Shown: positions 1 through 11,330, counted from the first letter of the stretch. The stretch is DNA of 64,000 nucleotides from Acytostelium subglobosum LB1 (GCF_000787575.1 NW_012236521.1:266924-330923), one strand, 5' to 3'. Numbers and translations are program-made. Notes: generated by a model not told the origin, from the letters alone.

Positions 1-651
1 GTTGTTCTTTGCATCCAAGATGTATCGAATGGATGACGCTGATGAGTAAAAGTGTTGCATCATCATATCATTGTATTTGATGTTGAGTATCAACTGATCA
101 ATGTTGATGTGACCCACGGCAAAGAGGAACTTGAGCACAGTGAATGCTTCATTCTTGATTGCTTTATTCGGTAGCCAAATCTCTTTCTTTAAGACCACTG
201 GATATGTCTGATGCCAGAGTACCATGACAGCGAGCGTGTTGTTGGCATTGACGGCATGCTTGAGAATATCTTTGTGATTAAAGTATCGTTGATACTTGAT
301 ATAGACCGCCATGAATGTCTCTTTGTCCACATCACCATGATTAAACATCATCATGGGAGTAGAGTATGTGAAGCTGATGTATAGGTTGCGTTTGATACGA
401 TCTCGCAACAGACCATGATGTCGGTACTTGAACAATGACTCTGCGTCTGTCCAATGATGGTACTTGAATCGATATGAAGGTTTAGGTGTTGGAGTTGAGC
501 TAAAAATTCCTTCCCTTTCTATCTCGTTGAACCTAAGTTGTAGTGTCCTCTTGTTTACAATACTCAATGACAGAGAGTTGATGATGGTCCTGATGATCAA
601 TCGATTGGTGAGCACCAGATAAAAGACTCCACGATCATTATTGTTATACAT
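1..651 (-). CDS. Partial dictyostelid ankyrin-family-like protein (C-terminus outside window)
   Basis: An uninterrupted reading frame of 217 codons starts with ATG at 651 on the minus strand and runs off the window edge, so only the N-terminal part is present. The N-terminus (MYNNNDRGVFYLVL) is followed by short hydrophobic and basic helices with no transmembrane segment. The overall look (N-terminal 'F..V..N..L...I', then helical repeat-like stretches such as ILKHAVNANNTLAVMVLW) resembles the large dictyostelid family of ankyrin-like proteins of unknown function. That resemblance is from memory of the family and not from a clear ankyrin consensus. The stretch upstream of the ATG (above 652) is AT-rich with stops, which supports this start. 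No function can be assigned. Confidence 0.6.
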   Translation of the reverse strand, partial: MYNNNDRGVFYLVLTNRLIIRTIINSLSLSIVNKRTLQLRFNEIEREGIFSSTPTPKPSYRFKYHHWTDAESLFKYRHHGLLRDRIKRNLYISFTYSTPMMMFNHGDVDKETFMAVYIKYQRYFNHKDILKHAVNANNTLAVMVLWHQTYPVVLKKEIWLPNKAIKNEAFTVLKFLFAVGHINIDQLILNIKYNDMMMQHFYSSASSIRYILDAKNN

Positions 652-1070
652 GGTCAATATAAAAGTAATTATTGATTGATTGTATATGTTATTATCATAT
701 CCCTTTTGGAATAGTCCAGAGTATCAGTGTCAGTTGCCTTCCTTGAAAGTGATACAATGAATTTGAATCCCTGGTGGCAATTTTTATTTTATTTTATATT
801 GTTATCAGTTTCATGAATCAAAAGTTCTTATTAAAAATTGGGTAATATCATTCTTTACTTACTCTGTGTTGAAAACAAAAGAGTTGGAAGGGAAGATGGG
901 GTACCGATTTAAAAGAAGAGGGGAAAAGAATGATTTTTTTTTTTTTTTTTTTTTGACTAGAGTGGAAGTTTATTATTATTGCAAATAAATTGGCGTCATT
1001 GAAGAGGCGGGATAATATATATAAGTTAGTCGATTTTGAATTTTCTTGATTTTTTTCTTTCTTTTCTTTT
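652..1070. other. Intergenic, AT-rich, no gene seen
   Basis: This holds the 5' side of the partial gene and the 3' side of the small ORF at 1071-1301. It contains a run of about 22 T at 934-954. I see no convincing coding exon or RNA gene here. Confidence 0.6.
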
Positions 1071-1301
1071 CTACTGTAGGCCTCTGAATTCGGCCACCAG
1101 GTATTTGTTGATAGTTGGCGGCAGAGGCGTGCTGAGGTGCCACTTGGTAGTGAACTCGGCCATCTCATTCTTGATGTTGACTGGTCGTCCGGCCAGGATG
1201 TGACTCGTTAGCGTGGACATGAGGGAACGCCACTCCTGGCGGAGGAGGGACTTGAAGAATGTGATGCACACCAAGCTAAAGAATGACCTCAAGTACCTCA
1301 T
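1071..1301 (-). CDS. Small hypothetical protein, 76 aa
   Basis: A single ATG-initiated frame encodes 76 residues beginning MRYLRSFFSLVCITFFKSLL and ending in a TAG at 1071. Its base composition is clearly more GC-rich than the flanking AT-rich DNA, and the third-base pattern looks coding, which is why I list it. The N-terminal 20 residues form a hydrophobic, weakly basic segment that could be a membrane anchor or an organellar targeting sequence. The rest is soluble and contains WHLSTPLPP. I do not recognise the family. It lies just 3' of a tRNA-Gly gene on the same strand. It could also be the last exon of a longer gene, although no good splice acceptor lies immediately upstream. Confidence 0.4.
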   Translation of the reverse strand: MRYLRSFFSLVCITFFKSLLRQEWRSLMSTLTSHILAGRPVNIKNEMAEFTTKWHLSTPLPPTINKYLVAEFRGLQ

Positions 1302-1333
1302 TAGTCCTTGGACAATGGGGTTTTAAAAAGGTT

Positions 1334-1404
1334 TGCGCAATCCGAGAATCGAACTCGGGTCTCCTGCTTGGAAGGCAAGAATTCTGCCACTAGACCAATT
1401 GCGC
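1334..1404 (-). tRNA. tRNA-Gly (anticodon TCC)
   Basis: The minus strand folds as a complete 71-nt cloverleaf: a perfect 7-bp acceptor (GCGCAAT with ATTGCGC), discriminator A, A-box TGGTCTAGTGG and B-box GTTCGATTC. The five-pair anticodon stem CTTGC/GCAGG closes the loop CTTCCAA, giving anticodon TCC (codon GGA). There is no intron. Dictyostelid retroelements often insert near tRNA genes, but nothing of that kind is visible within about 300 bp. Confidence 0.97.
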
Positions 1405-1743
1405 GTGCGAAAAGGGAAAAGACCGAACTCGTATTTTATAGCATCCAAAATTCGACAAACTTTTTTTATAAAGTTTATTCAGTGTAGATATTGTTAGAAT
1501 TCAGCCCATCCAATCCAGTTGTTATTATATTTGGTTCTTGCTATCTACCAACAAGTTTTATTTGGTGGTAATGTATCCTTCTATCTTAAACTTGGAGTCA
1601 ACTACCTTGATAGAGTTTAGACGTTCTAATAAATTGGAATGGAGTCAAATTGAGTGGAATGGAGTTATGGCATTAGATGAGTAGGTCAGTAAGTGCTTTG
1701 TTGGCAATTATTTGACATATTGTCTTCTTCCTCTTCCACACTT
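1405..1743. other. Intergenic, no gene seen
   Basis: This is AT-rich sequence between tRNA-Gly and the 3' end of the RhoGEF/RhoGAP gene. It presumably holds the 3' UTR and terminator of that gene. No further exon is convincing. Confidence 0.5.
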
Positions 1744-4700
1744 TTAGGGTGACCTACCTTTGTATATGAGTTGATAGTTGTTTAGCATCATGGTGATTAC
1801 ATTGTTGATCAAAGGTATCTTGAGAGAGGTCTCGATCGTTTGCTGTACAGGTTTGACAAGGTTTGGACCAAACACGATGGCCAAGTTGGAGTAGGTCATC
1901 TTGTTGACATCGCTGTTCTGACCGATGAAGCGTAGGAAGAGCAGAAGCATCTGTAGGGTGGCTTGATGGCAGGGCGGGATCGTGGACAGCATAGACCGCA
2001 GAGTTTGCACCTTCTTGCTCGACTCGTCATCGCTATCGGCTAGCTCCACAATCTTGTTGAACAGTTCATATGTGAGCAATGGCGGTGTCGTATCCCTAAA
2101 GAAGTTCTTGATTACCGCGGCAATATGATGAGGTCCTTGTTTGGCCAACAATGCATCCAATCCACTAAATGTACATTGATTGAGGCTTTCTTTAAAGTGA
2201 TCAACCTCATATTGATTTGGTGATATCCTAAATAGTCCTTCAACGTCCGTATCTGAGTAGTTTATATCCATATTAGTTAGCATTTGTCTACGCTTCCCAA
2301 AGTGATTGAGTTAAAACATACGATTGAGTAATATGTTGAAGGACTTGATGATGAATGCTGGTACCAACACATTGGGACCTTCTCTTTGGACCAAGTCATG
2401 GAGTGATACTCCAAATACTTTTGATTGATTAGGTCTTGGAAGTTAGTTCCTTGGACAGACTGATTTGTGAGAATGTACTTACATCTCTCTGTTGTTGTAC
2501 ATAGTAGTGCAAACTGCTTCAGTAGTCTCTTCTTCTCCTCTGCATCGTCCACCTGGAAGAAGTAAGTGACTCCACCCTTTTGTAATATAGATATAATGTT
2601 CTTATGATCTATGATTGATTAAAGTGTGATTGGTCAGTATGTATAATCTTGGAATACTTTGTACTTTGGGTTACATACTGGCGTTATCTGTTTGATCAGA
2701 TACAGTTACTTCAGAGAGATGTAATAGACTCTTGAACTTTAACTCCTTCTCCTTTGGTGTCTTTTTACAAAAGACGATGATGTCGTTGCACAGATAGTAA
2801 TGGTACACTCTGTCTGGCTTCTTGGTCACAAACTTGGTCAGCCTACCTTCGTGCAAATATGTCCTACCTGGAATAACAAACTGGATATTGATTGATTGAG
2901 TGAGGTTAGCATGGTATGATTGATCACTAACTATTTCTACTTACTGGATCCAAGGCCTTCTTGTTATGCATCATCCTGTAAATGTTGATGAGGGTGGCAG
3001 CGTTTTGAGCCTGTGCCAGGTTGTCCTGGATCAATTGTTCAATCTCTTTCATCATTGTCATTGCATTGTTGATGCTGGGGAGGTCTGGCCTGTTGATTGG
3101 CGTGTTGGTAGAGATGACGCACAGTTGTCTCTGGTACACTGACAGGTGATTGAGGGGCGTGGCAATCAGAGCCATCAGATCAAACACTTTGTTTGTACTA
3201 TTGTTGAGATTGGACTCTACGCAATCCGTGAGGAATGCTGCAAACTTGTGATTGTTGTTCTTGCAGCGCTCCAAAGTGTCGATGGCGTTCTTAAAGTTCT
3301 TGACATAGTTGCCATAGACGCGCAGCTCTGGCGCCATGCGCAGGAAGATGTCGCCCACGCCCTCGATGCACGGCCACTTGTTGTGCAGCTGCTCAAACTG
3401 TGCCAGCATCTTCTTGTGCACGGCATGAATCTCCTCGATCGACGAGAAGATGTCTTTAAAGTTGTCGTCGCTGAGCAAGCTTGATGACTTGAGTGGCTTG
3501 TAGTAACAGCTGAGTATGATCTCCAAGTTGTCAATGTAGCGTCGCTCCTCAAAGTAGAGATGGCGGAAGGCAATGTTGCGCTCCTTGAGCTGCACCGAGC
3601 TGCTGTAGACCTTGAGTCGCTCGTAGCGCTTCTTGGCGAGGAATCGACGCACGCAGCTCTGCACCTTGATGACGTTGCGTACGTACTCTTGCTGCTCGGT
3701 CCACGCGCCGAGTGTCTGGATCGCATTGACCAGGCCATCAAAGTAGGGGCCATCGACAAAGGTGGAAAAGTCTAGCTTGAGATGCTGTCCGTAAAGCGTG
3801 TCCATGATGCCCATGACCACGGTGGGTGAGATGCCAGGCAGCGCAATGAGGATCGACTGGACGGCATTGAATAGTTTGAGCATCTCATTGTTGCTCTCTA
3901 TGATGTTGGGCAGACTGCGCTTCTGCTTGTTGTTCTTGATCTCATTGTTTCGCTTCATCATCATGATGCCCTTGGCCAGCGGCAGCAGGCGAGGCGACAC
4001 TGAAGACGGCAGTGCCAGAGACATGTGCGCGTTGATCTTGCTCTGTTTGCCATTGCCAGCGATCCATACCTTCTCATGGTTGAGGCCAACCTTTTGAGGT
4101 GTCTGTTGTTGGTCGGTTGTCGCGACTGGTGGTTGGTGGTGTGGCGTTGGAGGGGACGATGGTTCGTTGCGACGAGGTGGTGTTGTCACCGTGCCCTTGC
4201 TATTGCCATTTGGTGCATGTTGAGAAGGAGGAGGCGCGCTGGGTGGAGTGGCAACAGTGTCCGCTCCATTGGCGTCGCTAGAGAATGTCTTGATGTGTTT
4301 CTGTACAAGTGATGGTTGCATTGTGTCTGCGGAAGATCTTCTTCTTGGTTGATCAGTGGAGATGATGGCAGATATTGGTCGTCCAGCTGATGGTGATGTT
4401 GTCGTTGTAGTTGTTGTGGTATTGGACCTCTTTGACTTTGATGGTGTTGTTGGTGTCGTTGATGTTGACGCACGATTCTTCTTGAACAACTTGAATATAG
4501 TTGACCTTCGTTTCTTATCGTTGTTGCTGTTGCTGCCTCCAATAGTATCGTCGTTGTTATTATCCTTAATTGATGAATTTGGAACAGTGTTATACTTGTT
4601 TTCTTGGCGGGATGGCACTGTAGATGAAGATGTTGTTGTCAAAGTGGATGATGATGATGGTGTTGTGGATTGTTGTTGTTGTTGTGGCTGTTGTTGCTCT

Positions 4701-5305
4701 TGATGTGGCAGTATTGTTGTTGGATTGTTCTTTGTTGGTTTCAAATGGACTATATATTGATTGTTTGTTGTTGTTGTTGTTGATGATGATGCTGTTGACG
4801 TTGGTCGTAGTTCATCCTGTTTAGTCGGTGCCAATAAGGACAATGATGAAGCTGTAGATCTATTCAATATCAATATTGTTATGTTAGTTATCTCTCTATC
4901 TATATCTTAAGAAGATATATAATAACAATGCGGTGCGTGTTATTATAGATTGATTGATTGATTGATATTGATGGATTGATTTATTATAACAAGGCAGGAT
5001 AGGATTGGATACAACATCCAGTCCACACACACCCCTCTGGCGAAGGGTGTGGCGGTAGAAGGAAAGAGATGAGCTGGAAACACAATACGGATAATGGAGT
5101 GTGAGTGTGTGAGTGAGTGAGTGTTAGTGATGGTGGTGAATGATGTTGATGATGATGATGATGATGTGGATGTGTAGATGTAGATGTCTCAGAGACAGAT
5201 ATAAAGTGCTTACTTGACTAATCGATGTTCGTTCTCTGTTTTGAAACAATGTTTACAAACGTCAACTCTCCACAGTTGAGGATCAAAGCGTATACAGTTG
5301 TTCAT
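1744..5305 (-). CDS. IQ-RhoGEF(DH)-PH-RhoGAP signalling protein, about 979 aa
   Basis: Bifunctional regulator of Rho/Rac GTPases: the DH-PH unit would load GTP and the RhoGAP domain would stimulate hydrolysis. Six exons join in frame: 5305-5214, 4859-2945, 2880-2679, 2608-2483, 2417-2322, 2252-1744 (2,940 nt with stop). The 5' exon encodes MNNCIRFDPQLWRVDVCKHC, a Cys-x2-Cys motif that I recall from the N-termini of other dictyostelid signalling proteins. A Thr/Ser/Gln/Pro-rich linker follows, then an IQ motif (KVQSCVRRFLAKKRYERL, about residue 430). The DH domain comes next (FEERRYIDNLEIIL to IYRMMHNKKAL), then PH (LHEGRLTKFVTKKPDRVYHY) and a C-terminal RhoGAP (REGPNVLVPAF..DVEGLFRIS) that carries the Arg-finger context GLFRIS. 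The PH and GAP domains are cut by introns of 63 to 70 nt. The last exon could continue past a GTAGGT near 1755, but the TAA there gives a normal GAP ending. Confidence 0.9.
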
Positions 5306-5646
5306 TAGAAAGTGATTGAGTGAGGTGGTATGAGAGATATTTGAGTTCGATGGATGATGATGATTATTATTACTTTTAGTGTCTAGGCATAGGGACCAAA
5401 CTAATCAACAAAACGATCACCTCACTCCACAAACCTCATTTTGATCAAATAAAACAACAGTCTGATATGATTCGCTTTTCAATGAATGGAGGACTTCACG
5501 TTGATGTATGACCAGTCGCACCCCTCCACACACTCGCACACCCACATACTCGCGAAACCAAGTCCTTTCAAAGTCCAATGATGAAAGACTGATTGGTGCA
5601 TTATCATTATAATATATATTATTGGGGGGTCACACGTCAATGATTA
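5306..5646. other. Intergenic between two minus-strand genes
   Basis: Promoter side of the RhoGEF/RhoGAP gene and 3' side of the VASt gene. Apart from AT-rich tracts and short TGA repeats I see nothing defined. Confidence 0.5.
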
Positions 5647-7308
5647 CTACTTCTTCATCAGGGATTCTAACAACGGCAGAAGGTACTTCCACAGCTTCTT
5701 GGCAATGATTGGCCAGCCAATGAGGAAGAAGAGCAATGCCATAATGTTGAACCAGAGCGTCAGCCTGGAGGACTCGTTGACATTCCTCAGTTTGTTCTCC
5801 AACTCGCCCACCTTGGATTCCCACTCTTTCTGCTTCTCCTGGGTGCGCAACTCCTCGTCCTGTTGCTGCTTGACCAGCTCTTCCAGCTTGGTGATGTATG
5901 CGTTGAGTTCATTGGTGGCGTTGTGTGTCGTCGTAGTTGTCGTTGTGAATACCTCATTGGCACCATTGTATTGGTGTTGGTACTGTCGCTGCTGTGGTTG
6001 CTGGCCATTGGGCGTCGTCAGTGCAGATGATCGCGATGTCTGCATCTGGGAGAAGGCCGTCTCGAGACCGAGCAGTCGTGTGTGGTTCACCTCTATCACG
6101 CACTTCATTGAACTGAGCTCGTTGGTGAGCGCCACCATGTAGTTCTTGATATCGCTGTTGCCTGCGGCCAGGCCATTGTTTGTCCACACCTCGTTCGAGT
6201 CAAAGAACTGTTCGTCTGAGCTTCTGTCCTCCTCGTCATCTGAAATATAGTCATCGTCATGTATCGATGGTGGGCCGGAGAAGTCTGACAACTCCTCCTC
6301 GGCGTCCTCATCCTCATCATGAGTTTGTAGTTGTTGTTGTTGTTGTGGATTGTACAATTGCATCTGTTGCTGTTGCTGATTCTGTCTGTGATGTTGTTGA
6401 TGAACTTGATTGTTTGTCGTTGATGTAGTTGATGTTGTCGATGTTGTAGGATGTCGCTCAACGACATCAACGTCCAAGTCATCTTCATCATAGAACTCAA
6501 CTGGTCGCTTGTCCTGTCTGTGATTGATATGATGTGCTCCATGACCATTGTTCCTGACATGATGTCCCATTGATGGCGCCGCTGGCTTGACAGGAGTGGG
6601 CGGTGCCGATCGCTTCAACATCTCTGACTGCTCATACTCCTCGACCTGTGACCTAACAAGATTGAGCCAGTGTTTAAAAGATGCCTCTGTAGTGTCGTGT
6701 ACCCAACCCTCGAGGGCACTTCTAAACATTGATCCCGAGTAATTGTTCTTCACATCAATCACAACCTTGCATCCAGGGGATCTATTTGTCGATGGTGTAA
6801 CATTCCATTCAGACTCTGATGTAAATGACTTTCCAATTGAGCTTCCTTCAAAGTAAGTCTCTGATGTTACTTTTAGTACACTATGTTTGATTGTGATTGA
6901 TGTGTGAGTGACATTGATCGATTGATTGATTGATTGATCGAGTGATCCAACAACAACATACCTATCCTTCATTGTATAATACTGCAACTCTCTGACTTTT
7001 GCCTTATCTCCAACTAACTTCTTGATCATTGGATTATTTGATATAAATGAACAGAACATGATCTCGCGAGTGTATCGCCCATCAGTCATTGGTGTCCATA
7101 GCTTGACCTCAATAGTTGTATCTCCCTATATTCATTCATTCGTTCAGTGTAAGCATTGACTGTATTCGTTCAATCATTCATTCATTCAATCATTCAATCA
7201 TACTCTTGTTGAGTGATAACGCTGTTTGAAACCAGGACTTTCAAAGAAGAATGTAAAGAATGTCTCTACAGATATGTTGAACTCTTCTTCCAAATGCAGT
7301 AGTTTCAT
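5647..7308 (-). CDS. VASt-domain, tail-anchored membrane protein, about 500 aa
   Basis: Three exons join in frame: 7308-7204, 7125-6962, 6880-5647. The N-terminal half is a VASt (StART-like) lipid-transfer domain, recognisable from FNISVETFFTFFFESPGF, then LWTPMTDGRYTREIMF and TPSTNRSPGCKVVIDVKNNY. Proteins of this class (yeast Lam/Ysp, animal GRAMD1/Aster) move sterols at ER contact sites. A low-complexity Asn/Gln/Asp-rich linker follows (about 230-370), then a coiled-coil segment and a C-terminal membrane anchor (FNIMALLFFLIGWPIIAKKLW) with a short basic end. The usual N-terminal GRAM domain is absent: upstream of the chosen ATG the DNA is AT-rich with a TATA-like stretch and no coding signal. 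Sterol transfer is inferred from the family only. Confidence 0.85.
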
Positions 7309-7579
7309 CTTTTATCTCTTTGACCTGTATCTATATTCACTTGTATATAATATATTACTTGTATCTTTATATATATATTACTTGTATAACTACTTGAACA
7401 ACACAGAGATTGAATGTTTGTGCAAGCTCACGATGACCTGTCCACAACAACTGCGCCAACTTCAAAAACTCACAAATTGGAAGTTGTCAGTTTGACCCAA
7501 AAAGTCAATCAGACGATAAGATGGGATGGGAAACGAATGTATTTGTTTGAATGAATAAATGAATGATATGATATGATAA

Positions 7580-10333
7580 CTATATCCACTCAGGGGCGGA
7601 ATGTGATGGCTTGGGCTGACTTGGTAATTGTTGTTGTTGTTGTGGTGGCGGTTGAATGTTTTGCGGATTGCGCAACAATTGTTGTGGCTGTGGCTGATGC
7701 TGGACGGTAGGAGGTGGGATCACTCTACCCAAGTGATCGACATGTCCACCACCACCTCCACCTCCATTGTTGTCAAGAGCTTGCTTAAACTGTTGGTTAA
7801 AATGTCTGTCTGGAGCGTGTTGCTGACCCATGACCATTTGTTGTTGTTGTTGTTGATGAGGCCTTGTGCCACCACCGACTGGCGAGTTACCTGGAGGCTT
7901 GGCGTATGGATGTGATTGCTGTCTCACTGGACTTGGATTGTTGCTATTGCTGTTCTGGGGGAATGATCCTTGATGGCCCTGTTGGTAGTTGGATGGTAAC
8001 TGGACATTCCTTAGTGATGCGTCGTATCCAGGTTGTTGTTGATGCTGTTGGTTGTAATGTCCACCACCACCTCCACCACCATTGTTGTTATAGTTGTTAT
8101 GAGATCTGTTGTTGTTATAGTTGTTATGTGGCCTATTGTTGTTGTCACCACCTCTTTGTTGATGTTGGTTGTTGTTGTTGCCATAAGGTTGATATTGTGG
8201 ATGATAGTTCTGTCTGTTGTTGTTGTAGTGTCCACCACGTCCACCTCTATTATTATTATAACCACCTTGTCTCTGATGCATGTTGTCCGGTCTGTTTGGA
8301 ATGTCCCATTCCCTCAGACACTTATTGACCATATCCTTCTGATCGCAAACATAATAGTACTGATCTTCAATGGCCTTGGTGAGGAATCCAAATGCCTCAA
8401 TCTGGTTCAAACATTGTCTAGTCGAAGAGTGAGTGAGGTGTCAGTGGACCAGTCCATTGGATCATCTTGGCTAATTGATTGATTGATTGATTGACCTACA
8501 TGTTTGACTTGTCCATGATGTAATCCTTGAACTTATCGTCATCAATGTCCACGATCTTCAAGATGTTCTCTCCAGCGTTCAATCGATCATTGATATCAAA
8601 CATGTAAGAGTTGATCTCTGGCTTGCGTACCAACAAGTTCTTGGCAATCACGTATCTATCGAGGGTGTGATCAAGTGAGTGAATGGAATGATACATGTGA
8701 TCACCTGATCAGTCATGGACCACCATCAGGTACGTACCTCTCAGAGTTCAATGGTCTGCTGGTATAGGGCTTGCAGATGGCGAATGATTCAAAGTGCTGG
8801 TAGACAAAGTAGAGCAGACCCACGGTGAAAGGATTGAATGTGTCAAAGATCTTGCAGACAAAGTTGCCACCATAGGCCAATGTCTCAAACATCATGAGGA
8901 ACTGACAGAGGATCAGATGTCCTAGTAGTGTCTCCTGTTGAAGCTCCACACCCTCTGTGCTGACACCACCATCGGCCATGAACAGGTGCACACCGCCACC
9001 CGTCTCCTTCTCCACCAGCGCCGAGAAGTGTCTGATGTTGGCACTCTTGAGCACGTCACCTGTCTGGTCCTCTCCATAGTTCACCTGGAAGTTGATCTTG
9101 TCGCGCAGGTCCAGACCAGAGTCTGGCGAGAACTTGTCCAATTGCCAGTCGCAATCGCCCTTTAGAGTGAAGCCGAATCCCTTCACCACATTCTTCTGAT
9201 CGTCCGGCTTCTTTCCCTTTCCAACTGTCCTGTACAGTACATACTCTGTGAATCCACCAGGTCCTGCGCATACATCAGCAAAGTGGAACTGATATGATTG
9301 ATTGATTGATTGAGTGAGTGAGTGAGTGAGTGAGTGAGTGAGTGAGTGAGTGAGTGAGTGAGTGAGGTTGTCATCCTGCCGCGGCTGCCAACATACCTTT
9401 GTTTGTCCCGACGGAGTCTTGGTCAGGTCTGCAAGTATGTCTAGATTGGCCATCTTTACTGCTGCTCTGTTCTGGAAGATGGCACCTCTAATCAGCTCGT
9501 ATGGGTTGGCTCTTGTACGTGCCCTCCTGAATATACGATCGTCAAGATCGTTGAGCTTGTTCTTCTCAGTCTCCAACTCATCGATCAGTTCTTGTGAACA
9601 GAAATCACCTCGCTTGGCCTGCTCACCAGGCTTGCCAATCAATAGCTGTTGTCGCAGTCTGTCCACCGTCATCAAAGCGAGCTTGCCAGAGTCAGACCTG
9701 ATCCAATCGAGCTCCATCTTGTGTGGGAAGTCCCTCATCTCTGACTCATGCTTCTGTTGCTTGAACGGCTTGGGCAGTACAAACTCATGTCCAAGGCCTC
9801 CTCTATCGTGCTTTGCATTCTTTATCGCATCGTCCTGTCCCTTGAACACACTCCTATCCTTTGATTGTAGCTGTATGTTGTTGTGTATACGTGCGTCAGA
9901 CTCTGGGCCTTCGATTGATTGATTGATTGATCGATCAATGTGAAGTGGTTATTAAGCTTACAAGTGCATCTTTGTCTGATTGGTAACTATAACTTGAGAT
10001 AAACTGTGCGAATGGTGATGGACCCTTGTTGACACTGTTGTTGCTGACGATGTTGTTGATGTTGCTGACATTGTTGTTGGGTACTACTGGTGCTCTGTTG
10101 CTGGGGATGTTGTTTGAGCTTGTAGGTATGTCAGATGAGGAGAGGATGGTCGTGGTCTCCTCAGTGTCATCGTCAAAGGTCTCAGTCTTGGCTTGACTGA
10201 ATGATGGAGCAGGTGCCGCCCTCTTCTTTGTAGCAGCACTAGTTGGCATTAGGGGTACATATTCGTTGTTTGGCCTGCCCTGCTCAACAGGAGGAGGACG
10301 AGTATGTTGTTGTTGAGTTATCTGTTCAGACAT
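7580..10333 (-). CDS. cmtr1: Cap-specific mRNA 2'-O-methyltransferase (CMTR1 family), about 796 aa
   Basis: Methylates the 2'-O of the first transcribed nucleotide (cap 1) with S-adenosylmethionine, in the nucleus. Exons 10333-9962, 9870-9397, 9288-8738, 8655-8500 and 8417-7580 sum to 2,391 nt. Only the acceptor at 9870/9871 is uncertain, because another in-frame acceptor lies about 23 nt upstream. The RrmJ/FtsJ core is nearly collinear with animal CMTR1: substrate lysine in RAAVKMANLD, SAM loop DVCAGPGGFTEYVL (about 287-300), catalytic Asp in MADGG, Lys in FVCKIFD, and Glu in RPLNSERY. An unstructured Ser/Thr/Asn-rich N-terminus precedes the core, and I see no G-patch. The C-terminal third is an Asn/Gln/Gly/Arg-rich tail with RGG-like repeats in place of the guanylyltransferase-like and WW regions of animals. 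Intron 2 holds a long GAGT tetranucleotide array. Confidence 0.92.
9293..9368. repeat. (TTGA)n/(GAGT)n tetranucleotide microsatellite in an intron
   Basis: Four ATTG units run into about 16 GAGT units. The array fills most of the second intron of the cap methyltransferase gene and is the longest of the many ATTG-type arrays in the introns of this window. Confidence 0.9.
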
Positions 10334-10454
10334 TATAAATTAGATATAATGATTGATTGAAATTACTCAGTTTGTAATTACTGTTGTACTTTTTGATGTC
10401 AGAGATCTTGTTTGATTTCGGAAGTTCCGGTCCTTTGAAGTACTCAAAATATTC

Positions 10455-10526
10455 CTCCCCTTCCGGGAATTGAACCCGGGCCTTTCGCGTGACAGGCGAA
10501 AATCCTCACCACTAGACCAAAGGGGA
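10455..10526 (-). tRNA. tRNA-Asp (anticodon GTC)
   Basis: A 72-nt cloverleaf on the minus strand with acceptor TCCCCTT/AAGGGGA and discriminator G. The A-box is TGGTCTAGTGG and the B-box GGTTCAATTCC. The anticodon stem TTCGC/GCGAA closes the loop CTGTCAC, giving anticodon GTC. It is intronless and lies 120 bp upstream of the cap methyltransferase start, on the same strand. Confidence 0.97.
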
Positions 10527-10902
10527 ATTGATTTCCCAATACCCATTTTTTAACTTTTGTAGTAACAAAATTTGGATTTTTTTTTAACTTAGAGTTATAA
10601 TAGTTAACTAAAGATTAATCTTTAGTTGAATTAGAATATCAAGTTTGGTGGATGAGTTTCATTAAATTTTAAACTGCAAACTCTTATTTATAAGAAATGC
10701 CCATTTGGTCAATCAAAATATTGACTTGCTACCTTTTCATTTTGTCATTGATTGATTGACTTGTCATGTAACCAAAGTCAATTAAATTATTGACCTCTCT
10801 ATTATGAGATGAACAGGATAATACTTATTTAAGGAGTGATCCTTGAGATGAAGGATAGAACAAACCTAACTGATATAAACATAATAATCTATTTCTTAAG
10901 CA
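10527..10902. other. Intergenic, AT-rich
   Basis: Sequence between tRNA-Asp and the small plus-strand gene at 10903. It contains the inverted pair AACTAAAGATTAATCTTTAGTT at about 10605-10626. Nothing coding is visible. Confidence 0.5.
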
Positions 10903-11330
10903 ATGAATTCTTCAATTTTCCAAAGATTATTTAGAATACCAAGAGGTACCAGGTCAATACTAGGTAACCTGGAATTCTTTTCCAAGAATAATAAGAATCA
11001 AAATAGAGTAAGTAGAAATTATAAACAGGATTAATACAATATTTATTAACTTTATAGTTACAGGGACATCAAGGAACAAATATTAATGGAAGTAGTAGAT
11101 TGGTAACAGGTGGTGCCATGATGTCAGCTGCTGGGATTATCTTAAGTACAAAGGAACAAAGACGGTTGGAAAAGATGTTGATTCAATATCAAAAGATATT
11201 TGACAACTCTTTGTTCAACAAGATGCTCAAGAAATTTGGTAGACTACTCTATGACCTTGTACCAACCACCATCATTCTACTTTCTACTTTCCTAACATGT
11301 ATGGAAAGTGTCCTCCTATTGACTCTATAA
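10903..11330 (+). CDS. Small membrane protein, probably mitochondrial, about 126 aa
   Basis: Two exons (10903-11007 and 11058-11330) join in phase 0; an acceptor six bases further in (11064) would remove two residues. The N-terminus MNSSIFQRLFRIPRGTRSIL is free of acidic residues, rich in Arg/Ser and amphipathic, as in mitochondrial presequences. A Gly/Ala/Met-rich short hydrophobic stretch (GAMMSAAGIIL), a basic linker with LEKMLIQYQKIF and a C-terminal hydrophobic segment (LVPTTIILLSTFLTCM) follow. This suggests a small organellar membrane protein. I do not recognise the family, and the mitochondrial location is an inference from the presequence alone. Confidence 0.65.

Noticed and set aside
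1744-1760. Possible further exon of the RhoGEF/RhoGAP gene after GTAGGT
   Set aside because: The downstream sequence shows no coding continuation, while the TAA gives a normal RhoGAP C-terminus.
900-1900. Possible tRNA-targeting retroelement next to tRNA-Gly (also checked around tRNA-Asp at 10455)
   Set aside because: Dictyostelid elements favour these sites, but no reverse transcriptase, terminal repeat or target duplication is visible on either side.
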